A stretch of DNA of 41,621 bases from Myxococcales bacterium (lineage in GTDB: Bacteria; Myxococcota; Myxococcia; Myxococcales; JAKAPL01): assembly GCA_021807105.1 (NCBI GenBank), contig JAKAPL010000029.1:1-41621 (forward strand), given 5' to 3'. Both the position numbers and the translations under genes were made by a program. The notes beneath the pieces were generated by a model that was not told the DNA's origin, searched no databases, and saw nothing but the letters and a program-made list of their open reading frames with translations. Below are positions 1 through 6,480 of the stretch, one piece after another. Position 1 is the stretch's first letter, and every line of letters begins with the position of its first letter.

Positions 1-192
1 CCGCGACCCATCGTCGAAGAGCGGCGACAAGAGATCGATCAGAGCCCGCGATCGATCGATGTCGCGGGACAAACGATCGAGCAGCCGCGACCCATCGTCG
101 AAGAGCGCCGACAAGAGATCGATCAGAACTCGCGATCGATCGATGTCGCGGGACAAACGATCCAACAGCCGCGACAAATCGTCGATCACGCG
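1..192. repeat. 84-bp tandem repeat, two full copies plus the start of a third
   Basis: The unit starts with CCGCGACCC at 1 and again at 85. The third copy starts at 169 and changes after about 15 bases into the 21-bp array. The two full copies differ at only a few positions. The unit is rich in GATCGATCGAT-type palindromes, and 84 is four times 21, the period of the array that follows. The repeat reaches the window edge, so its full size is unknown. I see no convincing gene in it. Confidence 0.85.
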
Positions 193-654
193 GTCTCTTT
201 GGTCGATCGCGCCGTCTCTTTGGTCGATCGCGCCGTCTCTTTGGTCGATCGCGCCGTCTCTTCGGTCGATCGCGCCGTCTCTTCGGTCGATCGCGCCGTC
301 TCTTTGGTCGATCGCGCCGTCTCTTTGGTCGATCGCGCCGTCTCTTTGGTCGATCGCGCCGTCTCTTCGGTCGATCGCGCCGTCTCTTTGGTCGATCGCG
401 CCGTCTCTTTGGTCGATCACGCGGTCTCTTCGGTCGATCGCGCCGTCTCTTCGGTCGATTGCACGGTCTCCTCGGTCGATTGCACGGTCTCCTCGGTCGA
501 TTGCGTGGTCTCTTCGGTCGATCGCGCCGTCTCCTTGGTCGATTGCACGGTCTCCTTGGTCGATTGCGTGGTCTCCTTGGTCGATTGCGCGGTCTCCTCG
601 GTCGATTGCGCGGTCTCCTTGGTCGAGTGCACGGTCTCTTCGGTCGATCACGCC
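193..654. repeat. 21-bp tandem array, 22 contiguous units
   Basis: Twenty-two head-to-tail units start with GTCTC every 21 bases from 193 to 634, with core TTTGGTCGATCG. Units 1-12 are nearly identical; units 13-21 are more diverged. Changes are mostly transitions at fixed positions (units' positions 6, 8, 16, 17, 19, 20). There are no spacers, so this is not CRISPR. Because 21 is a multiple of three, all plus frames stay open. One minus frame reads a heptad of the type Ser-Thr-Glu/Lys-Glu-Thr-Ala-Arg/Gln, but it is broken by TGA at 648-650, 417-419 and 186-188. It could be a decayed repeat protein, a satellite, or a phased protein-binding array. Confidence 0.9.
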
Positions 655-963
655 CCCTGATCGGTCGTTTGTCGCCTCTCCTCGGGCGATTGAGCCGCCC
701 CATCGATCGATCGCGGGCCCTCCTCGACCGATCCTCCCACCTCCGCCGATCTCCGTCCCCGACGACACCCCTGCGCTCGCCCCCTGAGACCCGCCCGTGT
801 CCACAACTTGGACGATCGACCGCCACGATCGTCCACCCGCTCGACAGCCCACGACCTCACAGCGGCACGGCCAAGCCCTCGACGCGTGCGCGATGGCGCG
901 CACCCATTCCGCGGACGGCGACGACGTCGCCCCGGCACCCGAGCATTCCTTCGAGGTTCACGA
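655..963. other. Stretch without a recognised gene between repeat array and hsdM stub
   Basis: About 310 bases between the array and the hsdM fragment. I read all frames for the missing part of HsdM, such as the NPPY catalytic motif or the SAM-binding region, and found none. Short open frames exist on both strands but their products are Arg/Pro-rich, as expected from chance frames in high-GC DNA. The stretch from 700 to 850 still contains CGATCG-type words related to the repeats, so part of it may be decayed repeat. Confidence 0.6.
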
Positions 964-1164
964 TCAACGCACCGCGATCGAGCTGGCTCCGTTGGCGCCG
1001 GCCTTCAGGCGCGCCCGCAGCTCGCGATCGGACTCCTCCTCGTCGAGGAGCTTCAGGAAGATGAGGTAGGAGAGCTGCTCGATGTAGGTGACGGGGTTCG
1101 TCACGCCCCCGGCCCAGAGGATGTCGGTGAGGCGGTCGAGCTTGCGGCGGATCTCCTGGTTCAT
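964..1164 (-). pseudogene. hsdM: Truncated type I methylase subunit (hsdM 5' stub)
   Basis: The 66-residue product starts MNQEIRRKLDRLTDILWAGG and continues with VTNPVTYIEQLSYLIFLKLLD, the typical helical N-terminal domain of type I DNA methylase M subunits. Normal M subunits have about 500 residues. Here similarity stops near residue 55 and a stop codon follows, with no catalytic domain and no hsdS. The ATG at 1164 has a GGAG about 10 bases upstream and follows the TOPRIM-like gene by 16 bases, so it was the last gene of the hsdR operon. Methyltransferase activity is impossible from this fragment. The break lies next to the tandem-repeat region, which suggests a rearrangement or deletion there; an assembly join is the alternative. 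Confidence 0.85.
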
Positions 1165-1180
1165 GGCGGGCGGGCTCCGA

Positions 1181-1747
1181 TCAGACGGGCGCGGGCTGCT
1201 GTTGCCAGGCCTGGATCCTTTGCTGGAGGTCACGCAACTCGGGGCAGGTGTCGTGGAGGCTCCGCCACTTGCCAGAGAGGGCGCGCATGGCCGCCTTCCG
1301 GCCTCGACCGGGACCGTTGGAGCCGAGCTCTTTCAGCAGCGGATCCGCCCAGCGCTCCTTGGGGTCGCAGTCCTCGCGAACCTTGGTGAACGTCTCCTGG
1401 ACGCTGTCCTTGTAGAGCGCCAGCAACCAGACCTCGACCTCCTGGCAGGCGAGGCAGGCGAGCAGCTTGTCCGGGTGCTCGGCCTGGCGCTGCGCGGCCT
1501 TCTCTTCGTGGTTCTCGCGGTTGCAGTCCCGATCGACGATCAGGAGGAAGAGATCCGCCATGGGATTCTCCGCGACGATGGTCGCGACCGTGCCCTGGTC
1601 GAGCGCCTCCCCGGCGCCGCGGAGCCTCGGCTCCGGCAGTACAGTGACGTCCGGCGTCTGGCGGATGGCGGCGAAGAGCGCCTCCACGACCGGCTTCACG
1701 ATGTACCGGTCCAGCTCCTGATCCTCCGGGATGATCAGGACCTTCAA
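1181..1747 (-). CDS. TOPRIM-like (DUF4276/RloB-like) partner of the AAA ATPase
   Basis: The 188-residue product starts at TTG 1747, whose TTGA overlaps the stop of the ATPase gene. A TTG start in this overlap is preferred because the upstream part of the open frame is only the shadow of the ATPase gene. Residues 3-9 (VLIIPED) give a beta strand followed by an acidic residue (Glu8). Residues 67-74 (FLLIVDRD) give a second strand followed by Asp-x-Asp (72 and 74). This spacing resembles the metal-binding pattern of TOPRIM folds such as DUF4276, DUF4435 and RloB. CQEVEVWLLA (101-110) resembles the conserved Glu-rich helix of DUF4276. If correct, it would be the nuclease-like effector of a two-gene ATPase plus TOPRIM module. 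The family assignment is from pattern reading only; an unrelated fold is possible. Confidence 0.6.
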   Translation of the reverse strand: MKVLIIPEDQELDRYIVKPVVEALFAAIRQTPDVTVLPEPRLRGAGEALDQGTVATIVAENPMADLFLLIVDRDCNRENHEEKAAQRQAEHPDKLLACLACQEVEVWLLALYKDSVQETFTKVREDCDPKERWADPLLKELGSNGPGRGRKAAMRALSGKWRSLHDTCPELRDLQQRIQAWQQQPAPV

Positions 1748-2790
1748 AGCGCCCGCTCCAGCCAGCCCGTCGAGATCAGGTGCTCCATGTCCTTCGAGTC
1801 CCGCAGCGTCTCGAAGTGGGGCAGATCGCCGAGGCGCCGGCAGTGGGTGTCGCCGGTGTCGGCGTCTCGTCCGAATGCGACCACGTTGGCGAGGGCCTCG
1901 GGCGAGAGGTGCGCGAGGAGCGTGGCGGAGTGGGTCGTCGCGATGACCTGGATGTTGCGATCGCGCGTCACGTTTTCGAGCAACTCGGCGAGCAGCCGGA
2001 TACGGGACGGATGGAGGCCGATGTCTGGCTCCTCGACGACCAGCAACGTCCCGGCTGGCGCGGTCAGCAGCGCGACGAGATGTCCAAGGAAACGCAACGT
2101 GCCGTCGGAGACACTGCGGGCCGAGATCCTTCGTCCGCCCCGTTCGACGAGCATCATCATGAATTCCTTGAGCCCCGTGCCCACGAACTCGATGTCTTCG
2201 ATCTGCGGGCCGCACAGTTCGGACAGCCAGTCGACGATGTCGCCCCTGGTGTCGTTGGGTAGGCGGATCAACACCGGCGAGATGTTCTCGCCCGAGGTTC
2301 CGAGGACCGGCGACAAGGGCTGGTAGTCCCGCATCCTCGAAGGCTGGATGTCGAGGAAGACTATTCCCCGCAATGCGCGTCGAAGCTCACCCGCATGATC
2401 CGGCGGCGCGGTCTTCGTGATCTCATCTCGCTTAAAAGGCAGGCCGGAGTCATCGGTCGATACCGAGATCTGATAGGTTGCGGGACCGTCTGACAGCTTC
2501 CACGAAGACTTCACCGTGAAACGCACGGTCCCGACATGCGGCGCTTCGACAATTCCCCCCCGGATCGGCGGCCAGATCAGGCGCTGACCTTCCCAATGGC
2601 CATTGAGGACCTCTGCCTGGGGGAAGCCCAAGGCGTCGCCTTGCAGAAATCTCAGCGCGTCGAGAACGTTGCTCTTGCCGGAGGCGTTCGGGCCGACGAG
2701 GAGGGTCAACGGGGCGAAGGGAAGCGGCGGATTCGCCGGCCCCTCGGGCCCGAAGCTCTTCCAGTTCGTCAGGCTCAGTTGCGTCAGCAT
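1744..2790 (-). CDS. RecF/OLD-like AAA_21 family ATPase
   Basis: The 348-residue protein has the complete ABC/SMC-like ATPase signature. Walker A is GPNASGKS (33-40) after the typical start LTNWKSFG. A signature-like loop SVSDGTLR lies at 226-233, Walker B LLVVEEPD at 249-256, and the switch-type THS (His287) in ATTHSATLL. It has no long coiled coil and no fused nuclease domain, so the effector is probably the overlapping downstream gene. The ATG at 2790 follows GGGGAG. It lies 76 bases after hsdR and before the TOPRIM-like gene and hsdM stub, within one apparent operon. Family members with TOPRIM partners (OLD, RloA/B, PARIS) act in phage defence; that role is inferred here from context. Confidence 0.9.
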   Translation of the reverse strand: MLTQLSLTNWKSFGPEGPANPPLPFAPLTLLVGPNASGKSNVLDALRFLQGDALGFPQAEVLNGHWEGQRLIWPPIRGGIVEAPHVGTVRFTVKSSWKLSDGPATYQISVSTDDSGLPFKRDEITKTAPPDHAGELRRALRGIVFLDIQPSRMRDYQPLSPVLGTSGENISPVLIRLPNDTRGDIVDWLSELCGPQIEDIEFVGTGLKEFMMMLVERGGRRISARSVSDGTLRFLGHLVALLTAPAGTLLVVEEPDIGLHPSRIRLLAELLENVTRDRNIQVIATTHSATLLAHLSPEALANVVAFGRDADTGDTHCRRLGDLPHFETLRDSKDMEHLISTGWLERAL

Positions 2791-2866
2791 GGGCCGCTCC
2801 CCGGGGGGCCGAAGCTGTCAACAAGGGCCCTCGATGTCAACCGCGCCGAAGCACCCATCGCGGGCC

Positions 2867-5152
2867 TCACCCTCGCGCTCCCGTGCCGTTGCCGCGGGCC
2901 GGGGCAAGAATGCGCTCGTCGAGGTCCCCGACCGTGCGCTTCAGGCCGTCCTCGCCGAATAGCTTGACGCCGACTTCGCCGGCGTTCTGGATCGAGAGCG
3001 GCGGCTCGAAGAGGTCGTCGACCGTGAGCCTCCCGAGGACGGCGCCGCGGTTCTTGAGGAGCGAGAGGTACTGCGCCTGCTCGGGCGTCGGCGACCGAGC
3101 CACGAGCCAGGCCCGGAAGTTCTCCTCGATGCGCTCTTCGCGGCTCTTGACATGTCCGACCCCGAGGGCGGCGCGCACGAAGTCGATCAGGGTGCCGCCC
3201 GGGCTCCGGTAGGCCCGGCGGAGGTTCTCTTCGTTGAAGTAGTACTGCGGCTGGTTCAAGCGCTGGGCGAGGGCCTCTTCCTCGTCGGGAGAGAGCGGCT
3301 GGCGCTTTCGGACCTTCTCGAGGACGGCGTCTGCGCGCGCCTGCCGCCGGACCGTGCTCTCCCAGTGCGTCTGGTAGTCGCGCTTGTCGACGCGCTCGCC
3401 GTCGGGCCCGACCTCGACGTAGGCGACCGCGTCGAGCCACTCGTCCGCGAGGCCCAACTCGACCAGGTCGTGCCAGCCCGCCGACGCCCTGCGGGCGGCG
3501 CCGGGCGCGTGGCCGCCGCCGGTGCCGGTGAAGATGTCGGTGTCGCTGTCGTTAAAGTGCTGGTGGTTGCCGAAGAAGTCGTAGATGACGAAGCGCCGCT
3601 TGCCGATGTGCGGCGCCGTGCGGGTGCCGCGGCCCCGAATCTGCTGGTAGAGGATCGGGCTGCGGATCCGGCGCGCGAGGACGAGGTGCAGGACCTCGCG
3701 GCAGTCGAAGCCCGTGTCGAGCATCCCGACGCTCACGGCGACCTGGGGGTAGGTCTCGCGCTTGAATCGCCGGATGGCGGCCTTGGCGTCGGGCAGGTCG
3801 CTCGTGACGACCTCCGCGTAGCGTCCTTGCTGCTCGGGGTGGCGCTCGTTCAGGTAGTGGGCGAGGCGCGCCGCGTGGTGCTTGGTGATGGCGAAGACGA
3901 TCGCCTTGCCGGGCGCGGTCTTCTGGCCGGGGGCGAGGTCGAGGTACTGATCGCAAGCGCGCCGGTCGAACTCGTCGATCATCAGCCGGTTCGTCTTCTC
4001 GTTCGTCCAGGTCCGCTCGAACTCCGCCGGGTCGTAGTGCTCCTCCTGCACGTCCGCGCCCTTCGAGATGAGCTCGGTGATGCCCGTGGCGAAGCGGTAC
4101 GGCACCAGGTAGCCGGCGGCGAAGGCCTGCTGGATCGGGTAGGCGAAGTCGGGTTGGCCGTCCTTGCACCGGTAGAACTCGAAGGTGTTGCGCTCGATGT
4201 AGGCCGCCGGGGTCGCGGTCAGGCCGACGTGCAGTGCGTCGAAGTGGGTGAGCGCGACCTGCCAGGCGCCGTAGATGGACCGGTGGGACTCGTCGGCGAC
4301 GACCACGTCGAAGTAGCCGCTCGTGTACTCCTGGTACCGTCCGATCATCGTCTGGAGCAGGCAGACGGTGATCTGCCGCTCCTCGCGTTGCGCACCGGCC
4401 TTCAACCAGTAGCTCGGGTGCCCTGCCAGGACGTCCTGGAACACGCCGCGGGCCTGTTCGGCGAGCTGCTCTCGGTCCACGAGGAAGAGGATGCGCTCCG
4501 CGCGGCCGGACTGGATGAGCCGCTTCAGGTAGAGGGCGATGATGTCCGTCTTGCCGGTCCCGGTCGGCAGCTCGATGAGAAACCGGCGCTTGCCCAGCTC
4601 GATGGCCCGATCGAGGGCGCGCATCGCGTCCTTCTGGTAAGGTCGCACGTCCCGCGCCTCGCCGTCGCGGACGTACGTCTCGGGGATCGGAACCGTCGCG
4701 AGCGCCCTGCGGTCCTTTCGCAGGGCAACGAGCCGTTCGAGATCGCGTCGCGAGTAGAACGAGCCGACGAGGCGGGCGTCACCGTGCGCGTGATCCCAAA
4801 AGTAGATCAGCTCGCCGTTCGTGAGGAAGATGAACGGTGCCCCCAGCTCCTGCGCATAGGGCAAGGCCTGGGACTTGGCGACGTAGGGCTGGATGGCCTG
4901 TTTCTTGGCCTCGATGATCGCGAGCGGGCGGCCATCTTGCCCGTAGAGCACGTAATCCGCACGGCCCGCTGCGTTCGGGACAGGCGGGTCGTAGTCGTGC
5001 AACCCCTCGGCGGCTTGGGGGATCGGGCGGGAGGCGATCTGGACGTGGACTTCGGCGCGGACCTGCCGCTGATCGGCCGGATCCCAGCCGGCGGCGCGGA
5101 GCGCGCCATCGATGACGATCCTCGCCTCCGCTTCGGTTCCTCGTGGGCGCAT
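2867..5152 (-). CDS. hsdR: Type I restriction enzyme R subunit (EcoEI-like HsdR)
   Basis: The 761-residue protein has all parts expected of an R (motor/endonuclease) subunit. The PD-(D/E)xK nuclease shows Asp66 and Glu81-x-Lys83 (IIEAKK). Superfamily 2 helicase motifs follow: PTGTGKT (196-202), DESH (287-290), TATP (312-315) and QQIRGRGTR near residue 490. The EcoEI-type C-terminal domain that contacts the methylase follows. Length is close to the EcoEI subunit and no frame break is seen. The enzyme normally translocates DNA and cuts only in complex with M and S subunits. Only a stub of M and no S is present here, so the enzyme is probably inactive unless another locus supplies partners. It is the first gene of the minus-strand operon, with ATG at 5152. 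Confidence 0.94.
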   Translation of the reverse strand: MRPRGTEAEARIVIDGALRAAGWDPADQRQVRAEVHVQIASRPIPQAAEGLHDYDPPVPNAAGRADYVLYGQDGRPLAIIEAKKQAIQPYVAKSQALPYAQELGAPFIFLTNGELIYFWDHAHGDARLVGSFYSRRDLERLVALRKDRRALATVPIPETYVRDGEARDVRPYQKDAMRALDRAIELGKRRFLIELPTGTGKTDIIALYLKRLIQSGRAERILFLVDREQLAEQARGVFQDVLAGHPSYWLKAGAQREERQITVCLLQTMIGRYQEYTSGYFDVVVADESHRSIYGAWQVALTHFDALHVGLTATPAAYIERNTFEFYRCKDGQPDFAYPIQQAFAAGYLVPYRFATGITELISKGADVQEEHYDPAEFERTWTNEKTNRLMIDEFDRRACDQYLDLAPGQKTAPGKAIVFAITKHHAARLAHYLNERHPEQQGRYAEVVTSDLPDAKAAIRRFKRETYPQVAVSVGMLDTGFDCREVLHLVLARRIRSPILYQQIRGRGTRTAPHIGKRRFVIYDFFGNHQHFNDSDTDIFTGTGGGHAPGAARRASAGWHDLVELGLADEWLDAVAYVEVGPDGERVDKRDYQTHWESTVRRQARADAVLEKVRKRQPLSPDEEEALAQRLNQPQYYFNEENLRRAYRSPGGTLIDFVRAALGVGHVKSREERIEENFRAWLVARSPTPEQAQYLSLLKNRGAVLGRLTVDDLFEPPLSIQNAGEVGVKLFGEDGLKRTVGDLDERILAPARGNGTGARG

Positions 5153-5172
5153 TCGTGAATCTCTCGCGATCG

Positions 5173-5201
5173 ATTCTAGCCGGGCGCGAGGATCGGGTCA
5201 C
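5173..5201 (-). promoter_or_regulatory. Probable promoter of the hsdR operon
   Basis: On the minus strand GTGACC (5201-5196), a 17-base spacer and TAGAAT (5178-5173) form a good sigma70-like match (4/6 and 5/6). It lies 20 bases before the hsdR ATG, with a GAGAG ribosome-binding-like stretch in between. It is the only such match noted between the gene and the repeat element that begins at 5253. Confidence 0.5.
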
Positions 5202-5252
5202 GCTCGGAGTGGACCCGTGGCATGGATGGGGCGGGCGACACGAGGAAGGATC

Positions 5253-5503
5253 AACCCGTCTTATTCACGGTACGGCGTAGCGAGCCGTTCGAGACCGCGA
5301 GCCGAGAAGGGCAAGCGAGAGCGACGACCGACGAGGCGTCGCGTAAAGCACCTCCCCCCCAAGTCGTTTGGAGGGTGGCAAGCCCCCCGCGAGGAGGTAC
5401 GGAGCGAGCACACCCCCCATGTCGTTAGTAGGGGTGGCAAGCCCCCCCTTCGGGAGGCGCGGGATCGGACGCCGCAGCAGCCGGACCGTGAATAAGACGG
5501 GAT
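5253..5503. repeat. Dispersed repeat element 1, copy 1 (MITE-like, complete ends)
   Basis: A roughly 250-bp unit is bounded by a perfect 17-bp inverted repeat, CCCGTCTTATTCACGGT at 5255-5271 and its complement at 5485-5501. Inside, the segment with GGTGGCAAGCCCCCC occurs twice (around 5373 and 5433), an internal duplication of about 65 bases. The same unit recurs in shorter form at 29484-29666 and inverted and truncated at 41176-41319. No transposase is encoded. A minus-strand open frame reading LFTVRLLRRPIPRLP is conserved in the copy at 41176, but this follows from DNA conservation. The element sits between the hsdR promoter and the dehydrogenase operon. Confidence 0.85.
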
Positions 5504-5522
5504 CAGCGTGGGCGGAAACAGC

Positions 5523-5551
5523 TTGACGGCGGGGGAGCCCCTGGGTAGAGG
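5523..5551 (+). promoter_or_regulatory. Possible promoter of the GMC dehydrogenase operon
   Basis: TTGACG (5523-5528) and TAGAGG (5546-5551) are 17 bases apart, 5/6 and 3/6 matches to sigma70 boxes. They lie about 30 bases before the ATG at 5581. The -10 box is weak, so this is tentative. Confidence 0.3.
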
Positions 5552-5580
5552 GAATCCGGCCGGCAGCCCGGTCTTCCTCC

Positions 5581-6480
5581 ATGGAGCCAAGAGATCGCTG
5601 GGGGCGGTGGTCGAGACGGGACTTCCTCCGTGGTGTGGCCGCGGGGGCGGTCGGCGTAGCCCTCCCGGTCGCCTGCGGGCGCCCCTCCTCGGGGTCGCCT
5701 CCGGCGGCAGCGACCTCCGGCGGCGCGACCGGATTCTTCAGCTCGGAGGAGGCCGCCGCCCTCGGCCGCCTCGCGGACTTCGTCTTCCCGCCCGATTCGT
5801 CGGGACCCGGCGGCAGCGCGCTCGGCACGGTCGCCTACGTCGAGCAGCTCCTGACCGCGCTCGACGGGACGGCGCCGCAGCTCTGGCGGGACGGGCCGTA
5901 CTCGGGCCGGGCGCCGTGGCCGGACGTGCATGGCCAGGCGACGACCGACTTCCCGAGCGACGACTTCGACGACTTCCTCCCGCTCGACCGCGTGCACCTC
6001 GCCGGCTGGAAGGTCAGGCTCCTCGGCTCGAGCGCGGTGGGGGGCGCGCCGAACGACGCCGTTGCGGGCATCGGGCCGGTCGTGGGCCAGCGCGACCAGA
6101 TGAAGCAGCTCCTGGGCGCGGCGCTCGCGGCGGCCCCGAGCCTCGCCTCGATGGACGATTCGGCGCTCGTCCAGGTCTGGGGCGGCCTCTCCGCGGGGGA
6201 GCGTTCCCTCGTCACGGCCTTCACGATGCAGGCCGTTTTCGGCGCGCCGGAGTATGGGGGCAACGTGAAGCTGGGCGGCTGGGCGCAGAGCCACTTCCCG
6301 GGCGACCAGCTCCCGTTCGGTTACTGCCAGTATGATGCGGAGACGGGCACCCTCGTCGAACGCGCCGATCTCCCGCTCACCAAGGCCGATCCGACCCCCG
6401 ACCCCGATCCGATGGATTCGACGACCCTCGCGCTCCTCGACAGCCTCGCCGCCGGATCCGGCGGAAGGAAGTACTATTGA
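5581..6480 (+). CDS. Gluconate 2-dehydrogenase subunit 3 family protein, Tat-exported
   Basis: The 299-residue protein is the small subunit that accompanies membrane- or periplasm-bound GMC-type dehydrogenases. Residues 11-17 (SRRDFLR) are a twin-arginine export motif, followed by a hydrophobic stretch and a possible lipobox with Cys32 (LPVAC). The body has the helical layout of the family (FFSSEEAAALGRLADFVFP, then GDQLPFGYC near the end). In characterised FAD-dependent sugar dehydrogenases the small subunit carries the Tat signal and the catalytic subunit is exported with it. The next gene overlaps by 4 bases (TTGA) and encodes that catalytic subunit. Substrate cannot be read from sequence; gluconate is only the family name. 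No clear ribosome-binding site precedes the ATG. Confidence 0.88.
   Translation: MEPRDRWGRWSRRDFLRGVAAGAVGVALPVACGRPSSGSPPAAATSGGATGFFSSEEAAALGRLADFVFPPDSSGPGGSALGTVAYVEQLLTALDGTAPQLWRDGPYSGRAPWPDVHGQATTDFPSDDFDDFLPLDRVHLAGWKVRLLGSSAVGGAPNDAVAGIGPVVGQRDQMKQLLGAALAAAPSLASMDDSALVQVWGGLSAGERSLVTAFTMQAVFGAPEYGGNVKLGGWAQSHFPGDQLPFGYCQYDAETGTLVERADLPLTKADPTPDPDPMDSTTLALLDSLAAGSGGRKYY

Noticed and set aside
193..654. CRISPR array
   Set aside because: Units are contiguous with no spacers, and no cas gene is in the window.
193..654. Plasmid iteron origin
   Set aside because: Twenty-one-base direct repeats fit iterons in length, but there is no replication initiator gene, AT-rich region or DnaA box next to them.
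59..787. Long plus-strand open frame through the left repeats (Ser-Leu-Trp-Ser-Ile-Ala-Pro heptads)
   Set aside because: All plus frames are open because the unit is 21 bases with few stop-like words. No start signal, signal peptide or conserved flank supports it.
1181..2790. Canonical PARIS (AriA/AriB) system
   Set aside because: The ATPase is much shorter than AriA, and the small protein lacks recognisable DUF4435 features. Only the general ATPase plus TOPRIM-like logic is shared.
5265..5828. Minus-strand gene in element 1 (LFTVRLLRRPIPRLP peptide)
   Set aside because: The peptide is conserved in another copy, but so is the DNA, and the frames outside the element differ. No ribosome-binding site or known domain is present.
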